From contig NZ_RCVT01000006.1 of the NCBI RefSeq assembly GCF_016107325.1, positions 62,001-126,000 on the forward strand: DNA of 64,000 nt, in the 5' to 3' direction. Made by a program: the position numbers and the translations under genes. Each line of letters starts with the position of its first letter. Within the stretch, counting starts at the first letter, position 1. Below the pieces are notes generated by a model, which did no database searches, was not told the DNA's origin, and saw only the letters and a list, made by a program, of their open reading frames with translations. The stretch comes from Sphingomonas sp. MA1305. GTDB taxonomy: Bacteria > Pseudomonadota > Alphaproteobacteria > Sphingomonadales > Sphingomonadaceae. Below, in pieces: positions 44,956 through 54,270 of the stretch.

Positions 44956-46394
44956 TGAAGCAGATCGACGACTATGAAGCCGAACAGGGTGGCGGCGGAT
45001 CGCTGCTTGCTCATCTGCCGGCGATTATCTGGCAACGCCGTTGGTACCTGATCGTACCAGTCATCTTGTTCGCCATTGCCGGCGTAGTGGCCGCCTTTAT
45101 TGTGCCGGTCCGCTATACTTCGACAGCGACGTTGCTGGTCCAGTCATCGACGCTGCCGCAGGCAGTGGCGGCGGGCAATCCCGATGACGTGATCGATCGC
45201 CGCATCGCGCGCATCCGCGAACAGGTGCTGAGCCGGCCCGAGCTGATCGAGCTCGTCAACCGTTACCAGCTCTATCCCAAGCAGCGGGCGAATGCCGCGC
45301 TGTCGGACATCGTCGACACGATGCGCAAGGCGGTGACGATCGCGCCATTGGCTGCCGAGATGCAGCAGCAGGGCAGCAACAGCAACACCATCGCCTTCAC
45401 GCTGTCCTATTCGTACGAAGATCCGACCAAGGCGCAGGCCGTCGCGCAGGATCTCAGCGAGCAGGTCCTGCGTCTCGATGCGACCCAGACGACGCAGCAG
45501 GCCAGCGCCTCGGTGCAGTTCCTGTCCGACCAGGCGCGCAGCCTGCAGCAGCAGATCGCCGAGCAGGAACGCCAGATCGCCGGGATCAAGGCCGCCAATG
45601 GCTCGATCCTGTCGAGCGCCGGCGTGACGATGCTGGGCGGTGGTGGCGGTAGCTACGACGTGCAGATCGCCGCCTTGCAACGCGAGAATTCGCAGCTGCT
45701 GACCCAGCGCAATCTAACCCGTACCGCTGACGCGCGCGATCCGATCGTCGCCCAGGCCGAAGCGCAGCTGGCTGCGGCCCAGTCGGTCTATTCGGACGAC
45801 CATCCGGATGTCCGCCTGGCGCGGCAGCGTCTGGCCGAAGCGAAAGCGCTCGCTCGCAAGAACGTCGACAAGGCGCCGGTCAGCGCGATCGACGAGCAGG
45901 TGGCGTTCAACAACCGTCAGATCGCCGCGCTGCGGTCGGCGCAGGCCGGCGAATCCGCGCGCGTCAATGCGACCATCGGCGCCCAGTCGCGGGCGCCGGT
46001 CGTGCAGCAGCAGATCGCGCAGCTGCAGGAGAGGCTCGATGGCCTGAACGCGCAATATAAGGGCGTGTCCGACCGCTTGTTCCAGGCACGCGCCGACGTG
46101 AAGGCCGAAAGCGAGCAGCTCGGCGAACGGCTGTCGATCGTCAACCCGCCGGTCGTGCCGGACGCACCGAGCTTCCCCAAGCGCTGGATGCTGCTCGCGG
46201 GCGGTCCCGCGGCGGGCTTCGCGCTCGGTGTGGTGCTGATGTTCCTGGTGGAATTGATCATGCGGCCGATCCGCGATCCGGCAACGCTAACGCAATTGTT
46301 CGGTGAAGCGCCGCTCGGCGTTATTCCGACCGTTTCCGCGCGCGGACTTTCTGCCAAGCGGGGCTGGTTCGGTCGCCGCAAGGCCCAGGTTTAG
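44955..46394 (+). CDS. Wzc/GelC-type chain-length/export protein without kinase domain
   Basis: 479 residues. A Wzz domain with TM1 (WYLIVPVILFAIAGVVA, about residues 28-48) is followed by a long periplasmic helical region rich in Gln/Ala with coiled-coil heptads (about 170-390, e.g. SDQARSLQQQIAEQERQI). It ends with a Pro-rich TM2 segment (VNPPVVPDAPSFPKRWMLL) and a short cytoplasmic tail. The cytoplasmic kinase is the next gene, as in sphingan GelC/GelE. It controls chain length and opens the path to the outer-membrane complex. Confidence 0.93.
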   Translation: MKQIDDYEAEQGGGGSLLAHLPAIIWQRRWYLIVPVILFAIAGVVAAFIVPVRYTSTATLLVQSSTLPQAVAAGNPDDVIDRRIARIREQVLSRPELIELVNRYQLYPKQRANAALSDIVDTMRKAVTIAPLAAEMQQQGSNSNTIAFTLSYSYEDPTKAQAVAQDLSEQVLRLDATQTTQQASASVQFLSDQARSLQQQIAEQERQIAGIKAANGSILSSAGVTMLGGGGGSYDVQIAALQRENSQLLTQRNLTRTADARDPIVAQAEAQLAAAQSVYSDDHPDVRLARQRLAEAKALARKNVDKAPVSAIDEQVAFNNRQIAALRSAQAGESARVNATIGAQSRAPVVQQQIAQLQERLDGLNAQYKGVSDRLFQARADVKAESEQLGERLSIVNPPVVPDAPSFPKRWMLLAGGPAAGFALGVVLMFLVELIMRPIRDPATLTQLFGEAPLGVIPTVSARGLSAKRGWFGRRKAQV

Positions 46395-46403
46395 GATCGA
46401 CAC

Positions 46404-47201
46404 GTGACCCCATCTTCTTCGATGTACGAGCCGGGCCGGGACCTGGCCGCCGTCCCCATCCCGTCGGCGGTCGAACTGCCGGTGCTGACGCTCGACCCCG
46501 ATTATCTGGCCAGCCGCAAGATCGTCGGGTTCGATTCCCGCGACATCCGTTCGCGTGCCTTCAATCTGCTGCGCTCGCAGGTCGCCAAGCGGATGGCCCG
46601 CGACGGCATGAAGGTGCTGGGCATCACCTCGGCCGCGCCCAATGCCGGCAAGTCGTTCATCTCGACCAATCTGGCCGCGGCGCTGTCGCGCATGGCGGAC
46701 CGCGAGGTCTATCTGTTCGACTTCGATTTGCGGCGCGGTTCGCTCGCCCGCGAACTGGGGCTGCAGTCCGGGCGCGGTCTCGGCCTGTTCCTGGAAGGCA
46801 AGGTCACCGATCTGCGCGATATCGGGCATCGTATCGGTGAGAACGGCTTCGCCTTCTTCCCCTGCTTCGCCAGTATGGAGCGGTCCGCCGAACTGTTCAG
46901 CGGCAACGCTTTCAAGGCGCTGGCCGCGGCGATGCACGCGCTGCCCGACAATGCGATCGTGCTCTGCGATCTGCCGCCGGCCTTCGCCAATGACGATACG
47001 TCGGTGATCTGCGAAAAGCTGGACGGCTATCTGATGGTGGTCGAACAGGGCAGCACGACGCGCAAGCAGGTGACGGGCACGCGCGAGATGCTGCACCCAA
47101 CCCCGTGCATCGGTACCGTCCTAAACCGCTATGACGGCGGCTGGTCGGATCCCTATGGCTATGGATACGGCAGCCAATACGGCAAATATTACGCGCAATA
47201 A
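46404..47201 (+). CDS. Cytoplasmic tyrosine kinase (BY-kinase), GelE-type
   Basis: 265 residues, starting at GTG with AGGA 7 bases before. It has Walker A (SAAPNAGKSFIS), Walker A' (YLFDFDLRRGS) and Walker B (IVLCDLPP), and a Tyr cluster in the last 17 residues (DPYGYGYGSQYGKYYAQ; six Tyr) that would be autophosphorylated. It switches the Wzc-like partner between assembled and disassembled states. Walker A' Asp residues are present. It is followed by a strong hairpin, which closes the export operon. Confidence 0.93.
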   Translation: MTPSSSMYEPGRDLAAVPIPSAVELPVLTLDPDYLASRKIVGFDSRDIRSRAFNLLRSQVAKRMARDGMKVLGITSAAPNAGKSFISTNLAAALSRMADREVYLFDFDLRRGSLARELGLQSGRGLGLFLEGKVTDLRDIGHRIGENGFAFFPCFASMERSAELFSGNAFKALAAAMHALPDNAIVLCDLPPAFANDDTSVICEKLDGYLMVVEQGSTTRKQVTGTREMLHPTPCIGTVLNRYDGGWSDPYGYGYGSQYGKYYAQ

Positions 47202-47206
47202 GTGCG

Positions 47207-47863
47207 TCAGCGCTGATGCCGTCGGGTGAGCGCACGTTTCACCCGACGGGCGGTGCCGGCCAGCGTCCGTAGCACCGGCCAGCGATCGAAGAAGGCGAGA
47301 TCGGCGATATCGGTACGCGACGATCGCTGATGGCCGAGCGGCGGCACCGCGAAATGCGTCGCGACCTCGGGATGGGCGCGCCGGAACCAGACATAGGCGC
47401 CGTCGATCGGCGGGTGGATGCCGGTATAGCGGAGGTCGCGCAGATAGGCGCTGACCGCCTTCGCCCCCGCGGCGCTGAACCCCATCATATGCGCGCCGAT
47501 GATGTCGCTGCGCGCGAGATCCGTCGGGTCGGAGGCTTCATAGCCGCCGTAGAAGATGTCCCAGGCGTCCGACGTCGCATAATCCCTGGCATGCGGGGCG
47601 AAGTCGCAATCGTCCTCCAGGATCAGCACCGAGTCCCCTGCCGCGGCGGCTTCGGCGAGGATTTGCTTCTGGCTCAGATAGACGCCATGCGCGCCGATCG
47701 AGGTGAAATCGCCGGCATCCTTGGGGCGGATCGCCGGAAAGAAGGCGACGCGCGGATCGCCCCATAGGCCGATACGGCGCAATTCGCCTTCCATCTGCGC
47801 GGCGCGATCGCGGCGCTGGGGCAGATTGACGATGCGGATGCGATCGAATGCGTCGAAGATCAT
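47207..47863 (-). CDS. Glycosyltransferase family 25
   Basis: 218 residues. The LPS-type GT25 domain shows IVNLPQRRDRAAQM at the N-terminus, SVLILEDDCDFAP (the acidic EDD site) and IDGAYVWFRR in the second half. GT25 enzymes add galactose or glucose to LPS or EPS. It is the last gene of a three-gene minus-strand operon with ATGA overlaps (47860-47863 and 49104-49107). The C-terminus is basic (TRRHQR). Confidence 0.87.
   Translation of the reverse strand: MIFDAFDRIRIVNLPQRRDRAAQMEGELRRIGLWGDPRVAFFPAIRPKDAGDFTSIGAHGVYLSQKQILAEAAAAGDSVLILEDDCDFAPHARDYATSDAWDIFYGGYEASDPTDLARSDIIGAHMMGFSAAGAKAVSAYLRDLRYTGIHPPIDGAYVWFRRAHPEVATHFAVPPLGHQRSSRTDIADLAFFDRWPVLRTLAGTARRVKRALTRRHQR
47219..47249. terminator. 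Hairpin after export operon
   Basis: CCGTCGGGTGA and TCACCCGACGG, an 11-bp perfect stem around a nine-base loop. It lies in the 3' end of the opposite GT25 gene and about 20 bases after the kinase stop. Confidence 0.55.
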
Positions 47864-49107
47864 AGCGGCGCAGGCCCTTGGGACGGGGAGGCAAACAAGG
47901 CAGGCAGCGGCGCCACCGCCCGGTCGATCGCGAATTCCGCCTCGACCCGCTGCCGCGCGGCGGCCGCGAGGCGTGCGCGCAGCGCCGGGTCGGCCGCGAG
48001 CCGGGCGATGGTATCGGCGAGCCCGTGCCAGTCCGCCGGATCGAACAACAGGCCGCTCACCTCGTCGCGCACCAGTTCGGGGATGCCGGCGACGCGGGTG
48101 GCGATCACCGGAACGCCCAAAGCCATCGCTTCCATCAGCACGACGGGCAGGCCTTCCATGAAGCTCGGCAGTACCAGCACGTCCGCGGCCGCGATCGAGG
48201 CGAGCGCGGTGCGTTCGTCCTGGCGCCCGACGAAGCGGACCAGCGCCTTGACGCCGAGCTGCGTGGCCAGTGCCCGCAGCGATGCCGATTCCGGACCGTC
48301 GCCGACCAGCGTCAGTGCGATGGCGACACCGCGGTCGCGCAGCAGCGCCACGGCCTCGAGCAGGCCGGCCTGGCCCTTCTCCGGCGACAGGCGGCCGACC
48401 GCGATCAGCTGGAGCGGCTGCGGCGCGGTGTTGGCCGTATCAGCAGACGGCCGGTCGGCGGTCGGCGGCAGATCGGCAAGGTCGACGCCGCAGCGCACCA
48501 GCGACAGCTTATGCCATTGGTTGGTCGGGATCGTCCGCATCGTCTGCGCCATGCCGAAGCGCGACACGCAGGCGACGAAATCCGCCGCAGCGATCTTGTC
48601 GGCGAGCAGCAGGCCGGCGGGATAGTCGAATTCGGAAATGCCGTGGAGCGTCAGGCTCCAGTCGATGCCGGCGAAACGGCTGGCGAGCAGGCCGACGGTG
48701 GCCGCCGAATTGGCGAAATGGTTGTGGAGATGGCGGACGCCGTCCGCCTCGAGGCGTCGGGCGAGCAGGATCGCCTCGGCGAAATGGAACAGCGCCCACA
48801 AGGCCGAGCGTGCACCCGGCACGCGATGCCGCCAGGCGAGCGCGAGCGTCGTGAGATAGCGTCCGGGCCGCGACACCAGTGCCGAAAGATGCGCTTTGGC
48901 ATAAGCCGGCTTGGGCTGCGCCAGCACGGTGAAGGTATCCGCCGCGGCGGCCCGGTCGAGCGGCGCTTCCAGCCCGGCGGGGGGGCGCTGGATGCTGTAG
49001 GTGACGATGTCCAGACCCAGCGCGCGCACCGCGGCGATCTCGCGCCGGATGAAGGTGTGCGACGGGGCGGGATATTGGCTGGTCAGATAGCCGATGCGCT
49101 GGGTCAT
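47860..49107 (-). CDS. Glycosyltransferase family 4 (colanic-acid-type)
   Basis: 415 residues. The N-terminus YLTSQYPAPSHTFIRREI matches the colanic-acid WcaL/AmsK-type group, followed by HLHNHFANSA and TLHGISEFD. The donor domain has GRLSPEKGQAGLLEA and PSFMEGLPVVLMEAMALG (EX7E). The long open frame to 49461 overlaps the upstream gene; ATG 49107 overlaps its stop by ATGA and is used. The donor is unknown. Confidence 0.9.
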   Translation of the reverse strand: MTQRIGYLTSQYPAPSHTFIRREIAAVRALGLDIVTYSIQRPPAGLEAPLDRAAAADTFTVLAQPKPAYAKAHLSALVSRPGRYLTTLALAWRHRVPGARSALWALFHFAEAILLARRLEADGVRHLHNHFANSAATVGLLASRFAGIDWSLTLHGISEFDYPAGLLLADKIAAADFVACVSRFGMAQTMRTIPTNQWHKLSLVRCGVDLADLPPTADRPSADTANTAPQPLQLIAVGRLSPEKGQAGLLEAVALLRDRGVAIALTLVGDGPESASLRALATQLGVKALVRFVGRQDERTALASIAAADVLVLPSFMEGLPVVLMEAMALGVPVIATRVAGIPELVRDEVSGLLFDPADWHGLADTIARLAADPALRARLAAAARQRVEAEFAIDRAVAPLPALFASPSQGPAPL

Positions 49108-50108
49108 TTGTACAGGATCGTCCCACCGGCCCGCCCGCGCGCGGCGCGCGCGACATAGCGGAGCGCGCCCCAGGTTTCGGCCGCCTTGGCCAGGGTCAGG
49201 AGCGCGGCGCGCTGCCACGAGGCGCGCGCGCCGGCGCCGAACCGCCCGGCCAGCCGCGCGATCTGTGCCGCGTAGATCGCGGGGGCCAGCCACCAGAGGG
49301 CGGGATGGATCGCAAGGCCGCCGACGATCGCCAGTCCCAGCGGGATCAGCGTCCAGCCGCCCGCCCGCAGCAATTCGCGCCGATAGAGCGGGTGCGGATG
49401 CGCGCGCGTCGTCTGCCAGGCCTGCGCATAGCCGAAGCCGCTGCGCACCGCGCGGCGCCAATATTGCGCCAGATGGGTCATCGCGGCGTCGTGGATCGTC
49501 ATTGTCTCATCGAGGCGCCGGATCCGCCACCCAGCCCGGCCCAGCCGCGCGCAGAGTTCGGGCTCCTCCCCCGCGATCAGCGTCGGATCGAAGCCGCCGA
49601 CCGCCTGATAGGCGGTGATGCGGACCAGCGAATCGCCACCACAGGCGGCCGCGTCGCCGATCGGCGTATCCCATTCGATGTCCGCCAGACGATTGTAGAG
49701 CGAGGCCTCGAGCCGCCGTTCGCGCCGGCGCCCGCAGGCGACGGCATAGTCAGGCGCGGCTTCCAGGAAATGCCGGGCCGCCGCGATCCAGCCGGGCGCG
49801 AGCGCGCAGTCGCCGTCGATGAACTGGATGTAGCGCAGGGCGGGATGGGCGGCGATCAGCGCCATCGCGCCTTCGTGCCGCGCCCGCGCCGCGGTGAACG
49901 GCTGCGCCAGGTCGAGATCCCATACCTGCGCGCCGGCACTGCGCGCTGCGGCTTGGCTACCGTCCGTCGACGCGCTGTCGACATAGATTATCGGCAATCC
50001 GAGCGGGGCGATCGAGCGCAGACAGGCGATCAGGCGCTCGCCCTCGTTGCGTCCGATCAGCACGATGCCGACGTCCGCCATACCGCCGTCTTTGACCGTC
50101 GCTACCAT
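49104..50108 (-). CDS. Glycosyltransferase family 2 with C-terminal membrane region
   Basis: About 334 residues. The GT-A domain has VGIVLIGRNEGERL, IQFIDGDCALAP (DxD region) and GEEPELCARL. The last third holds a hydrophobic region (TLIPLGLAIVGGLAIHPALWWL). The start could be ATG 50108, ATG 50081 (MADVGIV) or 50156; the region before MADVGIV is not conserved in character. It is the first gene of the minus-strand operon with the GT4 and GT25 genes. Confidence 0.83.
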   Translation of the reverse strand: MVATVKDGGMADVGIVLIGRNEGERLIACLRSIAPLGLPIIYVDSASTDGSQAAARSAGAQVWDLDLAQPFTAARARHEGAMALIAAHPALRYIQFIDGDCALAPGWIAAARHFLEAAPDYAVACGRRRERRLEASLYNRLADIEWDTPIGDAAACGGDSLVRITAYQAVGGFDPTLIAGEEPELCARLGRAGWRIRRLDETMTIHDAAMTHLAQYWRRAVRSGFGYAQAWQTTRAHPHPLYRRELLRAGGWTLIPLGLAIVGGLAIHPALWWLAPAIYAAQIARLAGRFGAGARASWQRAALLTLAKAAETWGALRYVARAARGRAGGTILYK

Positions 50109-51089
50109 GCCGGCGTCGTCCCACCTGTCGTCAACGCCAGTCCCCTTCCGCCGCACATGCGCCGCGGTCGCGCGTGCTCTGCACTATATGCCATGGGCTT
50201 CTTAGCAAAATGATGATCTTCCGGCGATACAGCCTCACCTGGCAAGCCCGATCAGACAAAGGCGTCCCGGTCGGTATCAGCGAGGTTCGATGTACATACA
50301 TCTTCCGACAGAATGCCTGATCCTGTTAGGTCGCGCGCGCCCTGTCATGGTGTCTGATGCTTACGCTGTGGCAAAGCCTGTCGCATAGGCTAAGTGCTTG
50401 TCTTTACGACATCGATCATGCACCGCGCGACCCCGGCGACGTCTCGGTACGTCAACGATTGATCGCGTCGGCTGGGAAAGGCGAAGCGCCGTTGATACGT
50501 CCTGTCGCATCCGCGCTGATGCAGGCCGGTGACGGTGCCGAAAGGTTCAACGTCGGGCGGCGCCAGCCTCGCCGTGCAGCGGGCGAACATGAGGTACGGG
50601 GGATAGAACGCTGATTGGTACGAGCGACCCGACGTTGCGGTCTATTGATCGCAATGAGAGTCTACCCGACAGATGGGATGGTCTTGACCGACGGATCCGT
50701 CGGTCGCGGGGAGGGTATTGGTGCACCCAGAACCGCTCCATCCCAGGCGTGTCGCCACGACCGACCGTCATGCACCGAATCCTAAACCGGCGCCCGGGCT
50801 GGTCTGCTTTTGCGAAAGAAGCCTGTCATCGGATCGTGCTGCGCGACGTCGCTGAACGAACGATCACCCGCAACAGGTGGTTCATCGCATGGAACGAGGA
50901 CAGTACGCCTTCAATGACACAGAAATCGTTAAACGCTTTCGATACACCGGCATTTCGTATGGATGCTACCGCTGAGTTCGATGGCGGCTCCCTGCTCGAC
51001 ATGAACGGCCATACCCTGTCGTCCAGCGGTCGATGATCCCGATCATGCCTGTTCCAGTGCATGTCGAAAATCGTTCGATCGGTAGCGGC
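50109..51089. other. Gene-poor 1-kb stretch
   Basis: No open frame here looks like a real protein on either strand: those present are short, Arg/His-rich shadows. It may contain a decayed gene and carries the promoter of the acyltransferase at 51090. The only clear structure is a perfect 20-bp palindrome at 50686-50705. Confidence 0.35.
50686..50705. repeat. Perfect 20-bp palindrome
   Basis: GACCGACGGATCCGTCGGTC reads the same on both strands. It could be a dimeric regulator site or a remnant of a mobile element end. It is about 385 bases upstream of the acyltransferase. Confidence 0.45.
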
Positions 51090-52172
51090 ATGAAGCTGCA
51101 TTCAATCCAATGCATGCGGTTCATCGCGGCGACGATCGTGGTGATCTATCATGCCTATGTTAGTTTCGTGCCATCGGCACTCACTGCACCAGCGGTTGGC
51201 GCCGCGTATATATTTGGGTTTGGCAAGGTCGGCGTACATATCTTTTTCGTAATCAGTGGCTACATCATGTACCTGACCAGCTTCGGTCGTCCTGGCCGAT
51301 TTCGGACGGGGCAATTCTTCCTGCGGCGGGTGGTGCGTATCTATCCAATCTACTGGATATTCGTTGCGCTCTATCTAACGACTATGACAATAATCGGCAT
51401 CAGACCGGCCCTGTCGATGACCCAATTGCTCGGTGCGCTCGCATTGGTGCCGCCTTATGCTCCATTAGTCATCGGTCCGGCATGGACCTTGGCTTACGAA
51501 GTCTATTTCTATATCGCATTCGGCCTGATCATGGTCTTGGGTGCATTACGGGGAACCGTTGTTCTGACTGCCGTATTCATCGGCAGCATTGCACTGGGTG
51601 TGCTGCTGCGCCCCGAACATCCATTGGTTGCGATGGCAACGAACGGGCTGTTGCTGGAATTCTGCATGGGCGTGTGGGTCGCGCGCCTCACCACCTGTCA
51701 CACCCAGCCCCTTGGCGTCGGACTGCTGGCCGTGACGGGCGCCGTGTGTCTCTACGGCGCAGGACTGATCTTGGGCTACGGCCAATTGCCGAGTGCGCTA
51801 ACCTGGGGGGTGCCGAGCGCCCTGCTGGTCGCCGGAGTGGTAATCCTGGATCAGCGTGGGCATACCGGCGTGATGCGGCGGTTCAGCTGGCTGGGGGACA
51901 GCTCCTATGTCCTATACCTTTGCCATATCTTGCTGATCGAAATCGTCATGGCGCTGTTGCGAACGACCGGACTGATGCCGCTGCTGTTGGTACAGATGAT
52001 CGCGACCACGATCGGATGCATCGTATTCGCCGCCCTGTTCCATGTCGTAATCGAGCGGCCGCTGACGACTATCCTGCACCGCGCCATATCGCCGCGGAGG
52101 ACCATCGCTGGATCAGGTAAGGACGCTACGGATCATCATATACCCTGCACGGCCTTACGGAGAGACCGCTGA
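51090..52172 (+). CDS. Acyltransferase-3 family membrane protein
   Basis: 360 residues and about ten helices. It starts with LHSIQCMRFIAATIVVIYHAYVSF (key part QCMRFIAATIVVIYH, the conserved helix 1 with His), and has GKVGVHIFFVISGYIM and RRVVRIYPIYWIF, the catalytic-region motifs of the acyltransferase-3 group. Members O-acetylate or succinylate polysaccharides using an acyl donor at the cytoplasmic face. ATG 51090 is chosen over 51033, whose extra residues are not conserved. The end overlaps the opposite acyltransferase by 37 bases. Confidence 0.9.
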   Translation: MKLHSIQCMRFIAATIVVIYHAYVSFVPSALTAPAVGAAYIFGFGKVGVHIFFVISGYIMYLTSFGRPGRFRTGQFFLRRVVRIYPIYWIFVALYLTTMTIIGIRPALSMTQLLGALALVPPYAPLVIGPAWTLAYEVYFYIAFGLIMVLGALRGTVVLTAVFIGSIALGVLLRPEHPLVAMATNGLLLEFCMGVWVARLTTCHTQPLGVGLLAVTGAVCLYGAGLILGYGQLPSALTWGVPSALLVAGVVILDQRGHTGVMRRFSWLGDSSYVLYLCHILLIEIVMALLRTTGLMPLLLVQMIATTIGCIVFAALFHVVIERPLTTILHRAISPRRTIAGSGKDATDHHIPCTALRRDR

Positions 52173-53248
52173 CGCCGCCTTGCCAGCGGACGCTCTATGA
52201 AAACGTACATCGCTGCGGCCCACGCGAAGGCCAGTAGATAGGCGGTCGGCACCGACCACAATCCCAGAGACCGCGTCGCCACGAGCATCGGCATGTGAAC
52301 GAGATACAGGGTGTAGGAGAGAAGTGCGACGATGCGCAGCCAGCGCTGGTCCAAAAGGCGTGCGACAATGCCGCGCGCCTGGATCGCGGCGCTGAACAGG
52401 ACGAACAGCGCCGCGCCCTGCAGCGTGTAGCGGATGGTCTCGCGGAACGCAGGCGCGCGGATCGCCAGGGTCAGCGCGATGACGAGCAGCGCTGCGGCGA
52501 CATGCATCGGGCGAGGACGCCAGGCCTCTTCGTCGAGCATCGGATTCTGCCAGACGGCGAGCACGGCGCCGAAGATGATCGAATCGATCCGAGTGTGCGA
52601 CCAGTAATAGATCTCGCCTTCCCCGATTATCGCGAATGTCGCGATCCGAACCAACAGGGTCAGCAGGCAGATCGCACCGAGCATGCGGGCGATGCGCGAA
52701 CCCCGCCATAGCGCCAGTGCCGCGAAACAGGCCGGGAAGAGCAGGTAGAAATGCTCTTCGACGTCGAGCGACCACAAGGGGATCGGCGTCGACGACGGCA
52801 GGCCTAGTACCCCGGCATAATTGGTCAGGAACAGCGTATCCAGCGCCAGATTGACTGGCGTCACCGCGACATTGATGATCCCGATCAGGGCGAGTGCGAC
52901 GACCAGCGCCAACGTCAGGTACAGCGGCGGCAGGATACGCAGGACGCGGCGCATGTAGAAGGCGGGCAGATTGATGCGGCCGTTCCGGCCATATTCGATC
53001 CGGAGCAGGGTGGTGATGAGATAGCCGCTCAGAAAGAAGAAGATGGTAACGCCGAAACCACCCGGGATAAAGCGGCCCAGGCCGGCGTGTGACACCATGA
53101 CAATCAGGATGGCGAGTGCGCGCAGACCGTCGATACCCGGGATGCGGGATACGGACATCCCCTTGCCGGCACCGGTCACGACACGTTGCTGCGGCGGCCG
53201 GGCCTCGTCAAGGACAGCAGCCATCCCCCTGTTTTTACTGTTCGTCAT
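52136..53248 (-). CDS. Acyltransferase-3 family membrane protein
   Basis: 370 residues. Motifs: IPGIDGLRALAILIVMVSHAG (core GLRALAILIVMVSH), GVTIFFFLSGYLITTLL, RRVLRILPPLYLTL and PLWSLDVEEHFYLLFP. These are the OafA/NodX-type features. About ten helices, ending in a basic tail. An internal ATG at 53158 (MSVSRIP) is possible. It is a second acyl-modification enzyme opposite the first, suggesting two different acyl decorations (for example acetyl and glyceryl, which is guesswork). Confidence 0.9.
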   Translation of the reverse strand: MTNSKNRGMAAVLDEARPPQQRVVTGAGKGMSVSRIPGIDGLRALAILIVMVSHAGLGRFIPGGFGVTIFFFLSGYLITTLLRIEYGRNGRINLPAFYMRRVLRILPPLYLTLALVVALALIGIINVAVTPVNLALDTLFLTNYAGVLGLPSSTPIPLWSLDVEEHFYLLFPACFAALALWRGSRIARMLGAICLLTLLVRIATFAIIGEGEIYYWSHTRIDSIIFGAVLAVWQNPMLDEEAWRPRPMHVAAALLVIALTLAIRAPAFRETIRYTLQGAALFVLFSAAIQARGIVARLLDQRWLRIVALLSYTLYLVHMPMLVATRSLGLWSVPTAYLLAFAWAAAMYVFIERPLARRRQRSLRKAVQGI

Positions 53249-53330
53249 TCAGCAAATCTTATCAGTCCGTCGCTAGCAAAACGTCAATAACCGAACCGAC
53301 CCGCCCTTGCGGTCGGATGGAGTTTTGACG

Positions 53331-54203
53331 ATGCGAGCGTGCCTGCGACTGACGAACTTGCGTTTTCCATCCGCCGGTCGGGTATCGATGGTGGCGCTGG
53401 CTCTCGGATTGTCCGCATGTGGCACCGATACGTCGTCGGCTGGCATGCCGGTGAGTGTCGTTCCGGCAGGGACGACGTCCAGCCCGACGCCTGCGCCGAC
53501 GCCGACTCCCGCGCCAACATCGGCCGCCCCGACACCTGCGCCGTCTCCGACGCCTGCGCCGTCTCCGACGCCCACCTCGTCGCCAACACCAGCGACGTCA
53601 CGCAGCTCGCTCGTCTTGTCCGAGGGGGATTCGATCTCGGTCTTCTGGGGTGGCAGCCACACCGGCATCTACGCCGCCCTGCATCCGAATGTGCCGTTCG
53701 CCGGCAAGGCGGTCGGTGGCAGCCGCATCAGCGACAGCAACGGCAACGGCCTTGTTCAACGGCTGACCACCGATCTCGCGCTGCAACCTGGCTATGTCAC
53801 GATCCTGATCGGGGCGAACGATCTGGGCGACGGTAATTATGCCTCCGCCGACCTGTGGCTCAATGCCCTTTGGGCTTATGTGGCAACCGTTCGCGCAAGC
53901 GGCGCTAAAGTTGCGGTGGGTACGGTGTTACCGATCTGCGTGGCCGGTTTTCCGCAATATGTCGCAACCCACAATGCGCGACGCGCCATCGTGAACCCTG
54001 CTATTCGTCAGGCCGTCGGAACCCGTATCGATGCCGTGATCGACTTTGCGGCGGATCCGGACATGGGGCCTGACACGGCCGCTTGTGATACACGCTGGTA
54101 CAAGGATGGTCTGCATCCGACTGATGGTGCCAACGATTTCACGGGCGGTCAGGGGCGTATGGCACGGATATACAGCGATGCATTGGACAAATTCATAAAG
54201 TGA
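53331..54203 (+). CDS. SGNH/GDSL-type esterase lipoprotein
   Basis: 290 residues. Lipobox LGLSACGT (Cys about 30), a Pro/Thr/Ser-rich linker of about 50 residues, then an SGNH hydrolase: LSEGDSISVFW (block I Ser), AVGGSRIS (block II Gly), LIGANDLG (block III Asn) and KDGLHPTD (block V Asp/His). It would be an outer-membrane-anchored esterase, possibly deacetylating EPS. The ATG at 53331 has GGAG 9 bases in front. It lies next to the two acyltransferases, which supports an acyl-editing role. Confidence 0.87.
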   Translation: MRACLRLTNLRFPSAGRVSMVALALGLSACGTDTSSAGMPVSVVPAGTTSSPTPAPTPTPAPTSAAPTPAPSPTPAPSPTPTSSPTPATSRSSLVLSEGDSISVFWGGSHTGIYAALHPNVPFAGKAVGGSRISDSNGNGLVQRLTTDLALQPGYVTILIGANDLGDGNYASADLWLNALWAYVATVRASGAKVAVGTVLPICVAGFPQYVATHNARRAIVNPAIRQAVGTRIDAVIDFAADPDMGPDTAACDTRWYKDGLHPTDGANDFTGGQGRMARIYSDALDKFIK

Positions 54204-54231
54204 TCGCTCAACCACGGGCGCCTCGCTATGG

Positions 54232-54250
54232 CAACGCCGCCGAGGCGTTG
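54232..54250 (+). terminator. Weak hairpin after esterase gene
   Basis: CAACGCC-GCCGA-GGCGTTG, 7-bp stem, just upstream of the ligase-like gene. No T run. Confidence 0.3.
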
Positions 54251-54270
54251 GGGCGGAGTTGGTCATCGTG

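Noticed and set aside
50635..51036. Possible 133-residue protein
   Set aside because: No ribosome site, no helix, strand or motif pattern, and unusual composition.
53500..53600. Short tandem repeats (CCGACGCCTGCGCC-like)
   Set aside because: They encode the Pro/Thr/Ala linker of the SGNH lipoprotein and are not a CRISPR or minisatellite.
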